Made by a program: the position numbers and the translations under genes. Of a stretch of 64,000 nt of DNA, positions 1 through 8,945 are shown one piece after another. Within the stretch, counting starts at the first letter, position 1. Every line of letters begins with the position of its first letter. Location: contig NZ_SACJ01000002.1 of NCBI RefSeq assembly GCF_004016525.1, positions 434,001 through 498,000 of the forward strand, written 5' to 3'. The notes under the pieces were generated by a model. The model searched no databases. It was not told the DNA's origin and worked only from the letters and a program-made list of their open reading frames with translations. This DNA comes from Flavobacterium sufflavum. GTDB lineage: Bacteria; Bacteroidota; Bacteroidia; Flavobacteriales; Flavobacteriaceae.

Positions 1-942
1 TTCACCAGTGAAATTTTTCTTCATTATTCTGGAGGCATCAGCATAACTGGAAACGGCAGTAATATTTGCTGTAATTTGATTCGGAATTTTACTGACAGCC
101 TTCAATGTGATTTGATTCGCATTGAATTTAGTTTCCGGAACCTGACCTATAATAGTTTCCATATTGCATTTCATACCCATTTGTAATAGAAAAGATTCGT
201 TTTTTAAATGGGCTGCTGTGGAATATATTTCTACAGGGACAATTCTGAGCCAACTTTCGTAAGCTTCATTCATTTGAAAGGGAGTGCAGATTTTTTGTAG
301 AGCCGCCATAACATTGGGTTTAAAATCCGTTGATTTTTCAATAGCGTCATCAATCTTTTTTTCTATTTTGGATTTGAATAATTTTATAGAAGGATTAATT
401 AAGTAAGTTACAGGCATGTTTTTACCAAAAACACTCATAGTCGGACTTTCGTTCCAGTCTAAAGAGGTCAATTCGGTTTGGGTTTTCAGTTTCCAGTTGT
501 TTAGACTTACCGTGCTATTTAGCGTTACAACCCCATTTAAATTAAATTCTTTAGTATTGTAAAGTGAAACTCCCATTGTTTTTGTTCCAATTCGGTATTT
601 TATGATGGCTTTTAATGGTAGTATGGTGGTGATTTTTTCTGAACTGGCAGCACTACCGTTTTTAATGGTAATAGGAGCAAGTTTCCAAATTTTCATTTCT
701 ATATCATCGTCTTCGATGTTGCTGTCGTCATAAATCAATCCGTTTAATGCGATGTTGGTTTGGTTTTCAATGTCTTTTAATTTGATGCTTATAGGCAAAT
801 TGATAAACGAAGGAACATTGTTATAAACAATCGGACTGGCATCATCTGGCTCAGGTTTTAATGTGGCAATTTTTTGAGAAGTAGAACAACCTATAACAGC
901 CAGTAGACTAGTGAAAACAGTTAAGAAAATAATTTTTTTCAT
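1..942 (-). CDS. DUF4403 family lipoprotein (3' end outside window)
   Basis: The frame is open from an ATG at 940-942 to the window edge, giving 314 codons with no stop, so the C-terminus is missing. The N-terminus is a lipoprotein signal: Lys-Lys, a hydrophobic stretch, then the lipobox AVIGC with the lipidated Cys near residue 19, followed by STSQK. The body resembles DUF4403, a family of periplasmic or outer-membrane lipoproteins of unknown function in Bacteroidota. The family call rests on overall sequence character (alternating strands, LPISIKLKDIENQTN near the start) and not on a catalytic motif. It is divergent from the TolC/HlyD pair across a roughly 180-bp gap. No biochemical role can be assigned. 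Confidence 0.75.
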   Translation of the reverse strand, partial: MKKIIFLTVFTSLLAVIGCSTSQKIATLKPEPDDASPIVYNNVPSFINLPISIKLKDIENQTNIALNGLIYDDSNIEDDDIEMKIWKLAPITIKNGSAASSEKITTILPLKAIIKYRIGTKTMGVSLYNTKEFNLNGVVTLNSTVSLNNWKLKTQTELTSLDWNESPTMSVFGKNMPVTYLINPSIKLFKSKIEKKIDDAIEKSTDFKPNVMAALQKICTPFQMNEAYESWLRIVPVEIYSTAAHLKNESFLLQMGMKCNMETIIGQVPETKFNANQITLKAVSKIPNQITANITAVSSYADASRIMKKNFTGE

Positions 943-1122
943 TGGATTGATTTGAAGTTGTAAATTTAGAAAAAGCTTTTAATTCCTGTTAAAAAAAGAG
1001 AAGACTAAATGACGAAGCTTTTATTTGTTTGATTTTTAAATGTTTTTGAAGGATTTGAATATTCTTAGCAAGAAAAACTTATTTTTGTGTAGTAACTTTA
1101 CTTCATTTTAGTTCGAATAAAT

Positions 1123-2496
1123 ATGAATCCAAAAAAATATTTTAGTTTACTACTTTTTGTAATAATTAGTTTTTATTCGAATGCACAATCTCGTCGATGG
1201 TCTTTGGAAGACTGTGTAAAATATGCTTTAGAGCATAATATTTCCATCAGACAATCAGAGTTAGATACCCAATCGGCAGGGATAGATAAAAAAACTGCTT
1301 TTGGAAGTTTTTTGCCTACTGTATCGGCTAATGCTTCTCATTCCTGGAATATTGGTTTGAATCAGGATATTACTACCGGACTTTTAAAAAATCAGACTAC
1401 TCAGTTTACTTCGGCTGGAGCCAATGTGGGAATTGATATTTACAAAGGTTTGCAAAATTTAAATACGTTGAGAAAAGCAAATCTTTCTGTTGTGGCTGCA
1501 AAATACCAATTGCAAAAAATGAAAGAAGATATTGCTCTTAATGTTGCTAATGCTTATTTGCAGGTGCTTTTTAACAAAGAGAATTTAAAGGTGCAAAATA
1601 ATCAATTGGTTATTGATACGAAACAATTAAACAGAACTCAGGAATTAGTCAATGCAGGGACTTTGCCTAAAGGGGATTTGTTAGATGTCAAAGTTACTAT
1701 TGCTGCCGATAATCAAAAAGTAATTAATGCCGAGAATGCTTTGCTGATTGCTAAGTTAAGTTTGACTCAACTTTTACAACTGGATAGTTTTGAAAATTTC
1801 GATGTTACTGATTCTAATGAATTCCAAATGGATCAGGCTATTTTATCCCAAACACCAACAGCAATTTATGATAAAGCAAAGCAAGAGCGCGTGGAGTTGA
1901 AAATTGCTCAGACCAATCTGGAAATTGCCCAGAAAAATGTAATTATAGCTAAAGGTGCTTACCAACCCACTTTGAGAGGTTTCTATAATTTTAATAGCCG
2001 TGTTTCTTATGCGGATATTGCTTTAAGAGACAGCAATACAGGAGCTATTATTGGTACCCAATCACCGCCTAAATTTATAGATCAGTTTAGTGACAATAAA
2101 GGACAATCGTTCGGAGCTCAGTTGAGTATTCCTGTTTTTAATGGTTTTGCTGTTCGAAATAATGTCGAGCGAAATAAGGTGAGTTTCGAAAAGTCTAAAA
2201 TAGCTTTAGAAAAGCAGGAATTAGATTTACAACGCAATGTTTACACTGCTTTTACCGATGCTAAAGGTGCTTTGAAAGCTTATGAATCGGCAATTCAAGC
2301 CTTAGATGCGAGATCACAATCGTATAATTATGCCAAAGAAAAATTTGAAGTGGGTTTGATGAATTCATTCGACTTAAGTCAATCGCAAACCTTATTGTCT
2401 GCAGCGCAATCAGAAGTGTTGAGAACCAAATACGATTATATTTTTAAAACTAAAATACTGGAATTGTATTTTGGAATTCCAATCATAAAAAATTAA
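1123..2496 (+). CDS. TolC family outer-membrane efflux protein
   Basis: 457 aa. Residues 1-21 form a signal peptide ending in SNA before QSR. The mature part starts with WSLEDCVKYALEHN, the typical opening of OEP/TolC proteins, and contains two OEP-type repeats (about 28-215 and 250-450) rich in long amphipathic helices. The second repeat ends with the usual KFEVGLMNSFDLSQSQT motif region. TolC trimers form the outer-membrane and periplasmic exit duct of tripartite efflux or type I secretion systems. The HlyD-like adaptor starts 7 bp downstream, so the two are co-transcribed. No ABC or RND inner-membrane pump is next to them in this window, so the substrate cannot be inferred. Confidence 0.92.
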   Translation: MNPKKYFSLLLFVIISFYSNAQSRRWSLEDCVKYALEHNISIRQSELDTQSAGIDKKTAFGSFLPTVSANASHSWNIGLNQDITTGLLKNQTTQFTSAGANVGIDIYKGLQNLNTLRKANLSVVAAKYQLQKMKEDIALNVANAYLQVLFNKENLKVQNNQLVIDTKQLNRTQELVNAGTLPKGDLLDVKVTIAADNQKVINAENALLIAKLSLTQLLQLDSFENFDVTDSNEFQMDQAILSQTPTAIYDKAKQERVELKIAQTNLEIAQKNVIIAKGAYQPTLRGFYNFNSRVSYADIALRDSNTGAIIGTQSPPKFIDQFSDNKGQSFGAQLSIPVFNGFAVRNNVERNKVSFEKSKIALEKQELDLQRNVYTAFTDAKGALKAYESAIQALDARSQSYNYAKEKFEVGLMNSFDLSQSQTLLSAAQSEVLRTKYDYIFKTKILELYFGIPIIKN

Positions 2497-2503
2497 ATAA
2501 GTT

Positions 2504-3799
2504 ATGTCAAAAAGAAATATTTATATCCTTGCTGCTGTTTTTGTAGTGGTAATTGCTACTTTGATTGTATTAGGAAAAAAAGGAGTTTTTGGAAATAAAG
2601 ACGATGTTAAAGAGATAGAAATTGCCAAGATTGTCCCTATGACTATTGTTGAAACAGTTTCGGCAACGGGAAAAATCCAACCTGAAATTGAAGTTAAAAT
2701 AGCTTCGATGGTTTCGGGTGAAATCATTGATTTACCTGTAAAAGAAGGACAGGTAGTTAAAAAAGGGGATTTGTTAGTAAAGATAAACCCCGATTTGTAT
2801 TTGTCCAGTCTGAATAGAACTGTTGCGGGCTTGTCTGGTTCTAAAGCGGGACTGACACAAAGTGAAGCACAATTTAAAGAGGCTAAAGCCAGTTATGATC
2901 GAAATAAAATCTTATTCGAAAAAGGCATTATTTCAAAATCAGATTGGGATAAATCAGTTGCTTCTTTTGATGTTGCTAAAGCGGCAAAACAATCTGCTTA
3001 TTTTAGTGTTCAGAGTGCTTCGGCATCGGTTAATGAGGCTAAAGATAATTTAGGTCGAACTATTATTTATGCTCCTGCTGATGGAACTATTTCGATGTTG
3101 AATGTAGAATTAGGCGAAAGAGTATTGGGAACGCAACAAATGACCGGAACGGAACTTTTGAGAGTGGCCAATTTGAATAATATGGAAGTGGAAGTGGATG
3201 TCAATGAAAATGATATTGTGAAAATCAAAGTAGGCGATTTGGCTAATGTTGAAGTGGATGCTTATTTGAAAAAACAATTCAAAGGAGTTGTTACCAGTAT
3301 TTCTAATTCGGCGAGTTCGACTTTGACAGCCGATCAGGTGACCAATTTTAAAGTTAAGGTTCGGATTTTAAAAGAATCTTATGAAGATTTATTGGTTGGA
3401 AAACCGGCAACCTATTCGCCATTCAGACCAGGAATGACTGCCACGGTTGATATTATTACTAAAACGAAAAGAAATGTTTTAGCGGTGCCAATTAGCTCCG
3501 TTGTTGTAAAATCGGATACTACTGCTGTGGCTGTGTCAGATAAGGAAATTCCGGATCCTAAAGAAGATAAAAAGGAAGGGCCTAAAAGTGATAAAAAACT
3601 GGAATGTCTGTTTTTAAAAGTTGGCGAAAAAGCTAAAATTAAGATTGTGAAAACAGGAATTCAGGATGATACGAATATTGAGATTCTAAGCGGAGTTAAA
3701 AAAGGCGATGAAGTAATCACCGGACCTTATACGATAGTGAGTAAAGAATTGAATTCGGGAGATAAAGTGAGTATTAAATCGGAAAACAAAAAGAAATAA
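2504..3799 (+). CDS. HlyD/MacA-type periplasmic adaptor subunit
   Basis: 431 aa. An N-terminal membrane anchor (about 6-24) is followed by the first half-lipoyl motif (about 62-96, GEIIDLPVKEGQVVKKGD). A periplasmic alpha-hairpin follows (about 100-185), then the second half-lipoyl (IIYAPADGTISMLNVELGER) and a beta-barrel domain. The C-terminal part has a charged Lys/Asp/Glu insert near 345-365. This is the architecture of MacA/RND-type membrane fusion proteins, which bridge an inner-membrane transporter to TolC. It lies 7 bp after the tolC-like gene and is presumably translated with it. A MacB-like partner would be expected, but the next gene is tsaB. Confidence 0.9.
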   Translation: MSKRNIYILAAVFVVVIATLIVLGKKGVFGNKDDVKEIEIAKIVPMTIVETVSATGKIQPEIEVKIASMVSGEIIDLPVKEGQVVKKGDLLVKINPDLYLSSLNRTVAGLSGSKAGLTQSEAQFKEAKASYDRNKILFEKGIISKSDWDKSVASFDVAKAAKQSAYFSVQSASASVNEAKDNLGRTIIYAPADGTISMLNVELGERVLGTQQMTGTELLRVANLNNMEVEVDVNENDIVKIKVGDLANVEVDAYLKKQFKGVVTSISNSASSTLTADQVTNFKVKVRILKESYEDLLVGKPATYSPFRPGMTATVDIITKTKRNVLAVPISSVVVKSDTTAVAVSDKEIPDPKEDKKEGPKSDKKLECLFLKVGEKAKIKIVKTGIQDDTNIEILSGVKKGDEVITGPYTIVSKELNSGDKVSIKSENKKK

Positions 3800-3861
3800 G
3801 CCGTTTTCTTTTGACTGTTGATTTAAATTTTTTTAGACCTTTGCAAAAAGAAAATAAGACA

Positions 3862-4530
3862 TTGAATTATATACTTAACATAGAAACAGCAACAAAGAAT
3901 TGTTCCGTTTCAATTGCCAAAGAAGGCAAAACCCTGATTTGTAAAGAAATTGCCGAAGAAGGCTATTCGCATGCCGAACGGTTGCATGTATTTATAGAGG
4001 AAAGTATAAAGGAAGTTGGTATCACCTACAAGGATTTGGTTGCTATTGCGGTAAGTCAAGGGCCGGGTTCTTATACGGGACTTAGAATAGGTGTTTCGGC
4101 GGCAAAAGGATTGTGTTTTGCTTTAGGGATTCCATTAATTGCTGTGGATACGCTACAGGCATTAGCGGCTCAGGCAAAGATTGAATCCGGTTTTGTAGTA
4201 CCAATGTTAGATGCGCGAAGAATGGAGGTTTACAGTGCTGTTTTTTCCGCTAAATTAGAATCAGAAAGGGCAATTCTTGCCGAGGTTATCACCGAAGATT
4301 CTTTTCAGGAATTTGAAGAAACCTTATATTTTGTTGGCGATTGTACCGAGAAATGCCAGACGGTTTTAAATAAAGCTAATTTTGTTTTCTTAGAAAATAT
4401 AAAATATCCTTCGGCTAACGAAATGAGTGCTTTGAGTTATGAAAAGTACCTGAAAAATGATTTTGTAGATGTGGCATATTTTGAGCCTTATTATTTGAAA
4501 GATTTCATGATAACGACTTCTAAAAAGTAA
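3862..4530 (+). CDS. tsaB: tRNA threonylcarbamoyladenosine biosynthesis protein TsaB
   Basis: 222 aa from the TTG at 3862, which gives the canonical N-terminus (M)NYILNIETATKNCSVSI. The same frame stays open upstream to a TTG at 3811, but the 17 extra residues do not look like TsaB and include no family motif. The hallmark SQGPGSYTGLRIG glycine loop is present. TsaB is the inactive ASKHA-fold paralogue that dimerises with TsaD and activates it in t6A37 tRNA modification. It starts 62 bp after the HlyD gene (12 bp for the long form), so it may be in the same transcript although functionally unrelated. Confidence 0.92.
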   Translation: MNYILNIETATKNCSVSIAKEGKTLICKEIAEEGYSHAERLHVFIEESIKEVGITYKDLVAIAVSQGPGSYTGLRIGVSAAKGLCFALGIPLIAVDTLQALAAQAKIESGFVVPMLDARRMEVYSAVFSAKLESERAILAEVITEDSFQEFEETLYFVGDCTEKCQTVLNKANFVFLENIKYPSANEMSALSYEKYLKNDFVDVAYFEPYYLKDFMITTSKK

Positions 4531-4577
4531 TAAAACTAAATATAGTGAAACTGTTTTTAGATTATAAATAGAAATAA

Positions 4578-5342
4578 ATGAACAGAACCAAGAAAATGAT
4601 TTTAGGATGTATCCTTCTGATCCTTATTACCTTGATACTACTTTTCATTCCTGAACGCAGAAATGAATTGAAAACCCAACATTTTACCTTTTTTTATAGT
4701 ACAAGTATTGATAAATCTAAAATAGAAACCCTTTCAAAAACATTGGAAGGTAACTACATGAGAATCCAAAACGATTTAAAAACAACGGCTGCCCCAAATA
4801 TTATAACAACCGTATATGCCAATAGATGGCAATATGTGAAAGCAACAAAAAATTGGGGAGGATCAGGTAGTATCGAAGGAATCAATAAACTTCATTTCAT
4901 GGAACATGCCTGGGATGAAGCAGATTCCAAAAAAGTGACCCTTCATGAGTTTACCCATACTGTGACATTAAAATTATTGTTGGATATTGAAAAACAGCCC
5001 ATTAACAACGAAGTGTTTGATAAAAAATTTTTAACATTCCCCATTTGGCTTTGGGAAGCCATCAGTGTTTATGAAGCACAGGAATTTATAAATCCCAAAA
5101 CCTTGTCCTATATGAATAAAGTACATTACCCTAGTGTAACAGAACTCAACGACCGAAAGAAAGGCGGGAAAATATACAGCTGTGGTTACACTATTATTGA
5201 ATATATCTTGGAAAAATACGGACAGGATAAATTGATTTCACTGATTAAAAATTACGGAAATTTGCAGACGACTTTTGACAGTTCCAATGACCAATTTTTC
5301 AGTGAATGGTATGATTTTGTTCAAAATAGATATTTAAAATAA
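4578..5342 (+). CDS. Membrane-anchored HExxH metallopeptidase (peptidase MA-like)
   Basis: 254 aa. A single N-terminal membrane segment (about 8-25, after a Lys/Arg-rich start) is followed by an extracytoplasmic domain. The zinc-binding motif HEFTH is at 123-127, and a downstream WLWEAISVYEA segment (157-167) supplies the Glu expected as the third ligand in gluzincins, most likely E160. This matches the peptidase-MA-like superfamily. Members of this fold include active proteases and inactive relatives, so activity is inferred only from the intact ligands. It stands alone between tsaB and a bidirectional terminator. The substrate is unknown. Confidence 0.7.
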   Translation: MNRTKKMILGCILLILITLILLFIPERRNELKTQHFTFFYSTSIDKSKIETLSKTLEGNYMRIQNDLKTTAAPNIITTVYANRWQYVKATKNWGGSGSIEGINKLHFMEHAWDEADSKKVTLHEFTHTVTLKLLLDIEKQPINNEVFDKKFLTFPIWLWEAISVYEAQEFINPKTLSYMNKVHYPSVTELNDRKKGGKIYSCGYTIIEYILEKYGQDKLISLIKNYGNLQTTFDSSNDQFFSEWYDFVQNRYLK

Positions 5343-5587
5343 AAAGCTATGGAAATAAATTGGATAGAGTTAGATATTATTTTATTTTGAGTAAAAGCAT
5401 AACAAAAAAACATTCCACATTACTATAATGCTTTATTAGCATTGTATTGGTATTCAGTTGTTCGTTTGTTTTCTTCTTGGAGAAAATTAAGTCCTCGAAC
5501 AATTCAATCTATAATCTAACTAGTTTTTGCAATTTCGACAAAAAGGGAGATGACAAACCGAATGTTGTGTTTATATTTGAGAATCAT
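5343..5587. other. Intergenic region without a supported gene
   Basis: About 245 bp between the HExxH protein and the hairpin at 5588. A 63-codon frame at 5447-5638 runs straight into the terminator hairpin, has a non-ATG-like context and shows no domain. I do not call it a gene. No RNA structure, promoter of good quality or repeat was recognised apart from a weak 6-bp stem (AATGCT/AGCATT) near 5427-5443. Confidence 0.5.
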
Positions 5588-5629
5588 AAAAACAAAAACG
5601 CGTTTCAATCGAAACGCGTTTTTGTTTTT
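5588..5629. terminator. Bidirectional rho-independent terminator
   Basis: A perfect 19-bp inverted repeat (arms 5588-5606 and 5611-5629) around a 4-nt AATC loop. The GC core is ACGCGTTTC, with A-runs on the left and T-runs on the right, so both strands have a U-tract. It separates the convergent HExxH gene (+) and the NfuA-like gene (-). Confidence 0.9.
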
Positions 5630-5645
5630 TATAAATGAGTTTGTT

Positions 5646-6545
5646 TTAAGCATTAATTGCTTCCACTTGAATTTTTTCATCATTCAACATGCTCTTCAAC
5701 ATGTTTTCGATTCCTGATTTTAAAGTAAAAGTAGAAGATGGACAACCACTGCAAGCACCCTGAAGAATTACTTTTACAGTTTTACTTTCTTCATCATAAG
5801 ACTCAAAAGCAATGTTTCCACCATCGGCAGCAACTGCTGGTTTTACATATTCTTCCAGGATGTTGATGATTTGTTGTGAAGTAACATCAAGTTTGTCGAA
5901 CTCTTCGGTTTTAATTTGCTCTTGTTTTTCAGCATTGATTACTACGCTGTCGTCAAGAACAATTCCTCCATTCTCGATATATTCTTTGATGAATGTTCTT
6001 AGCTCTAAGGTAATTTCATCCCAGCTGTTCAATTCGTATTTTGTTACCGAAATATAGTTTTCGTCAATGAAAATTTCTTTTACATAAGGAAATTTAAATA
6101 ATTCTTTTGCTAAAGGCGAAGAAGCAGTTTGATCGATGTTTTTGTATTCAATAGCATTTTTTGTCAGCATTCTGCTTACAACAAATTTCAAAGCCGAAGG
6201 ATTAGGAGTCGTTTCTCCGTAAACCGTAATAGGCTGTTTTTTTGGTTTGTTCTCATCAATATTTATGATGGTCCCACCATTGTTCACAAAGTTTTCAATT
6301 TGTTCAGCAACAGCTTCTTTAACATCGTCCCATTCTACAATACTAAATCTTTCAACTGCAATGAAATTACCCGAGATATAAACGGTTTTTACAAATGGTA
6401 AATAAAACAATTGTTGTGCAAGAGGGGAGGATTTAGCCTCGTCTATATTTTTGAATTCAAAACTTTCATTTTTAGTGATAAAATCTTCAAATTCAAATTT
6501 TAATATTGTAGGGTTTTGTGTCTCTTTAATGGATATTTTTGTCAT
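5646..6545 (-). CDS. NifU/NfuA-type Fe-S scaffold with two Nfu N-domains
   Basis: 299 aa with three modules. The first Nfu N-terminal domain is about 5-90 (begins ETQNPTILKFEF). The second is about 108-195 (begins ETTPNPSALKFVV). The C-terminal NifU domain is about 222-299 and carries the conserved cluster-binding pair C265-S-G-C268 in GACSGCPSST. Nfu proteins bind and transfer [4Fe-4S] clusters to client apoproteins in the cytoplasm. The usual NfuA has one N-domain. Here it is duplicated, with matching landmarks (SSPLAQQLF / SSPLAKELF, then VKTVYISGNFI / VKEIFIDENYI). It is monocistronic: a TAAATTTG -7 box lies upstream and a strong terminator downstream. Confidence 0.88.
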   Translation of the reverse strand: MTKISIKETQNPTILKFEFEDFITKNESFEFKNIDEAKSSPLAQQLFYLPFVKTVYISGNFIAVERFSIVEWDDVKEAVAEQIENFVNNGGTIINIDENKPKKQPITVYGETTPNPSALKFVVSRMLTKNAIEYKNIDQTASSPLAKELFKFPYVKEIFIDENYISVTKYELNSWDEITLELRTFIKEYIENGGIVLDDSVVINAEKQEQIKTEEFDKLDVTSQQIINILEEYVKPAVAADGGNIAFESYDEESKTVKVILQGACSGCPSSTFTLKSGIENMLKSMLNDEKIQVEAINA

Positions 6546-6563
6546 AATTTTTGTAAATTTTTA

Positions 6564-6571
6564 CAAATTTA
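6564..6571 (-). promoter_or_regulatory. Bacteroidota -7 box for the NfuA-like gene
   Basis: On the minus strand the sequence is TAAATTTG, an exact match to TAnnTTTG, 18 nt before the ATG at 6545. No clear TTG -33 element is visible at the expected distance, so strength is uncertain. Confidence 0.5.
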
Positions 6572-6690
6572 GTAAAGTTATTTTCTATGAATAACTATAT
6601 TTGAATTATTAATGAATAAATTAACTTAACTTTAGTTTTTGGGTTAAGTTTTTTTTTGCTTTTTCACTTATCTTGATTAATATTTTTTAA

Positions 6691-7677
6691 ATGTATACCA
6701 AAATTAAATATTTTATAATCTGCTTTTTTATCGGTGTGTATTCTTATTCTCAAGAAGGAATTCCTGTATATTCAGATTACCTTTCTGATAATTATTATCT
6801 GTTACATCCGTCGATGGCTGGTGCTTCTAATTGTTCTAAATTAAGACTGACCGCTCGTAAGCAATGGTTTGATCAGGAGGATGCCCCATCACTTCAAACC
6901 TTGAGTTATAATGGCAGAATAGGTGAGAAAGCAGGAGCCGGGATTATACTTTTTAGTGATAAAAATGGCTATCATTCTCAAAAAGGAGTGAAGTTAACTT
7001 ATGCTTATCATTTGATGTTTTCAAGAGATGAAATCGATTTGAATCAGTTGTCTTTTGGTATTAGTGGAGGTTTAATTCAAAGTCAGTTAGACGAGAGTAC
7101 CTTTACTGATTTTGATCCAATAATATTTGGGCAAATTCAAAAAGATTCTTATTTCAATGTCGATGTTGGAATGTCTTACAATTATTTGGATTTTTATGTG
7201 CATGCAACAGTTCAAGGTCTTTTAGAAACCAGAAGAGATATTTATACCGAAGTAGAAAGTGATAACTTAAGAAAGTTTATCTTAAACACAGGTTATATTT
7301 TTGGGGATAAAAATAGAATATTATGGGAGCCGTCAATCATGTTTCAGTATTATGATGTAACGAAACAAAAAGCTATCGATATCAATATGAAAGCCTATAA
7401 AAACATGGATTTTGGTAGTTTATGGGGTGGTTTGTCCTATAGAAGCAGTTTTGATGGTGCTGAATTTAATAATGGAAACGGGACTTCTAAGCAACGTTAC
7501 CAATCAATCACTCCAATTGTTGGTGTAAATTATAATAATTTCATGTTTGCCTATACTTATTCGCATTTAGGTGGAGATGTGAAATTTGGAACTGGTGGTT
7601 TTCACCAAATTACCTTAGGTCTTAATTTGTTCTGCAAGCGTGAGAAGTACGAGTGTAACTGTCCTGCAATTAACTAA
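6691..7677 (+). CDS. PorP/SprF family type IX secretion outer-membrane protein
   Basis: 328 aa. A signal peptide of about 20 residues ends near YSYSQEG. The mature start (PVYSDYLSDNYYLLHPSMAGA) is characteristic of PorP/SprF, including the NP/HPSMAG-type motif and the following LRLTARKQWF. The remainder alternates amphipathic strands and ends with a Cys-containing tail, consistent with a beta-barrel. In Flavobacterium, SprF-like proteins assist secretion or surface attachment of adhesins with type B C-terminal domains. No adhesin gene is adjacent, so this copy is an orphan. The gamma-carbonic anhydrase follows 19 bp later and may be co-transcribed. Confidence 0.88.
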   Translation: MYTKIKYFIICFFIGVYSYSQEGIPVYSDYLSDNYYLLHPSMAGASNCSKLRLTARKQWFDQEDAPSLQTLSYNGRIGEKAGAGIILFSDKNGYHSQKGVKLTYAYHLMFSRDEIDLNQLSFGISGGLIQSQLDESTFTDFDPIIFGQIQKDSYFNVDVGMSYNYLDFYVHATVQGLLETRRDIYTEVESDNLRKFILNTGYIFGDKNRILWEPSIMFQYYDVTKQKAIDINMKAYKNMDFGSLWGGLSYRSSFDGAEFNNGNGTSKQRYQSITPIVGVNYNNFMFAYTYSHLGGDVKFGTGGFHQITLGLNLFCKREKYECNCPAIN

Positions 7678-7696
7678 AATATTTTACATTTAAAAA

Positions 7697-8215
7697 ATGG
7701 TAATAAAAGCTGTTAATGGTATATCGCCTAATATTCCTGAGGATTGTTATGTAGCCGAAAATGCTACTATTGTTGGTGATGTTAGTTTTGGTGCTTCTTG
7801 TAGTGTTTGGTTTAATGCTGTAATTAGAGGCGATGTTAATTATATAAAAATTGGTAACAAAGTCAATATTCAGGATGGAGCTGTTATTCATTGTACTTAT
7901 AAAAAACATCCAACTATCATAGGGAATAACGTTTCTATTGGGCATAATGCCCTTGTTCATGGCTGTGTGGTTCACGACAATGTTTTGATAGGAATGGGTG
8001 CCATAGTAATGGATAATTGTACTATTGAAAGCAATTCTATTATTGCGGCAGGTGCGGTGATTACTCAAAACACCGTAGTTACTTCGGGTTCTATATGGGC
8101 GGGAGTTCCTGCCAAAAAAGTAAAAGATTTAGATCAATCCAGTTTTGCAGGGGAAATTGAGCGTATTGCCGAAAATTATTTATTGTATTCCAGCTGGTAT
8201 AAAGAAGAGGAATAG
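7697..8215 (+). CDS. Gamma-carbonic anhydrase family hexapeptide-repeat protein
   Basis: 172 aa. The protein is a left-handed beta-helix of hexapeptide repeats throughout (for example ATIVGDVSFGASCSVWFNAV). Three His residues in the gamma-class zinc pattern are present: H65, then H83 and H88 spaced as HxxxxH. The family catalyses CO2 hydration or acts as a related trimeric scaffold. Most bacterial members of this size (PaaY/YrdA-like) lack demonstrated activity, so carbonic anhydrase function is inferred from the ligands. It is downstream of the PorP/SprF gene by 19 bp and converges with the LytTR regulator with a 1-bp gap and no obvious terminator. Confidence 0.85.
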   Translation: MVIKAVNGISPNIPEDCYVAENATIVGDVSFGASCSVWFNAVIRGDVNYIKIGNKVNIQDGAVIHCTYKKHPTIIGNNVSIGHNALVHGCVVHDNVLIGMGAIVMDNCTIESNSIIAAGAVITQNTVVTSGSIWAGVPAKKVKDLDQSSFAGEIERIAENYLLYSSWYKEEE

Positions 8216-8216
8216 T

Positions 8217-8936
8217 TTATAGATTGATTTTTTCGAAGAAAGAAGTCTTATAGCTTTCGCTGATAGGAATGCGTTTGTCGGCAATTAATACCTTATTTTT
8301 TTGGATGGATTTCACGTATTTGATATTGATGATATACGAACGGTGAATTCGGGCAAAACCTTTGGATGAAAGTAAGTTTTCAAGTTTTATCAAACTGATT
8401 AAGGTTAGCGTAAATTTATTGTCAGTAGTGTATATTTTGACATAATCTTTCAAACCTTCGATAAATAAAATATCCGAAAAATTGATTTTTACATTTTCGT
8501 ATTCTGAACGAACAAACATAAAATCGGGTTCAATTTCCGGGGCAACTACTTTTGGAGTAGCGGTAGTAGGAGTGCTATTTTGTGAAAGAAATGTTTGTTG
8601 GGCACGCATCACCGATTTTAAGAAACGATGAAAAGGAATTGGTTTTACCAAATAATCGACAGCTCCAAGATTAAATCCTTCTACGGCATAATCAGAATAG
8701 GCAGTGGTGAAAATGACCAGTGGTTTTTTGTCAATCGCATTCAGAAAATCAATGCCTGAAAAATGAGGCATTTCGATGTCCAGAAATATCAGGTCAACAC
8801 TTGAAGTATTAATCATAGCTATGGCGTCAATAGCATTATTGAAGGTACTGATGAGTTCCAGACTTTCAACTTTGCTAACAAATTCTTTGATTAAATCAAC
8901 TGCTAAAGGTTCGTCATCTATAATTACACACTTCAT
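8217..8936 (-). CDS. LytTR-family response regulator
   Basis: 239 aa. The receiver domain is residues 1-120 with acidic pocket D7/D8, phospho-acceptor D53 (LIFLDIEMP), the switch Thr in FTTAYS and Lys in LVKPI. After a Thr/Pro-rich linker, the LytTR DNA-binding domain occupies about 140-239 (FMFVRSEYENVKINF ... IHRSYIINIKYV). It lies 9 bp downstream of the cognate LytS-type kinase, so it is the transcriptional output of that sensor. Likely targets are its own operon or the divergent DUF4270 operon, which is inference. It is the last gene of a five-gene minus-strand operon beginning near 12240. Confidence 0.93.
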   Translation of the reverse strand: MKCVIIDDEPLAVDLIKEFVSKVESLELISTFNNAIDAIAMINTSSVDLIFLDIEMPHFSGIDFLNAIDKKPLVIFTTAYSDYAVEGFNLGAVDYLVKPIPFHRFLKSVMRAQQTFLSQNSTPTTATPKVVAPEIEPDFMFVRSEYENVKINFSDILFIEGLKDYVKIYTTDNKFTLTLISLIKLENLLSSKGFARIHRSYIINIKYVKSIQKNKVLIADKRIPISESYKTSFFEKINL

Positions 8937-8945
8937 CTTTTTTGT

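Noticed and set aside
5447..5638. 63-codon open frame downstream of the HExxH gene
   Set aside because: It reads through the terminator hairpin, has no family match I can see and no promoter or clear start context.
7670..8068. 132-codon frame antisense to the gamma-carbonic anhydrase
   Set aside because: It is antisense to a well-supported gene, rich in Asn/Ile/Thr from reverse-reading hexapeptide repeats, and has no signal or motif.
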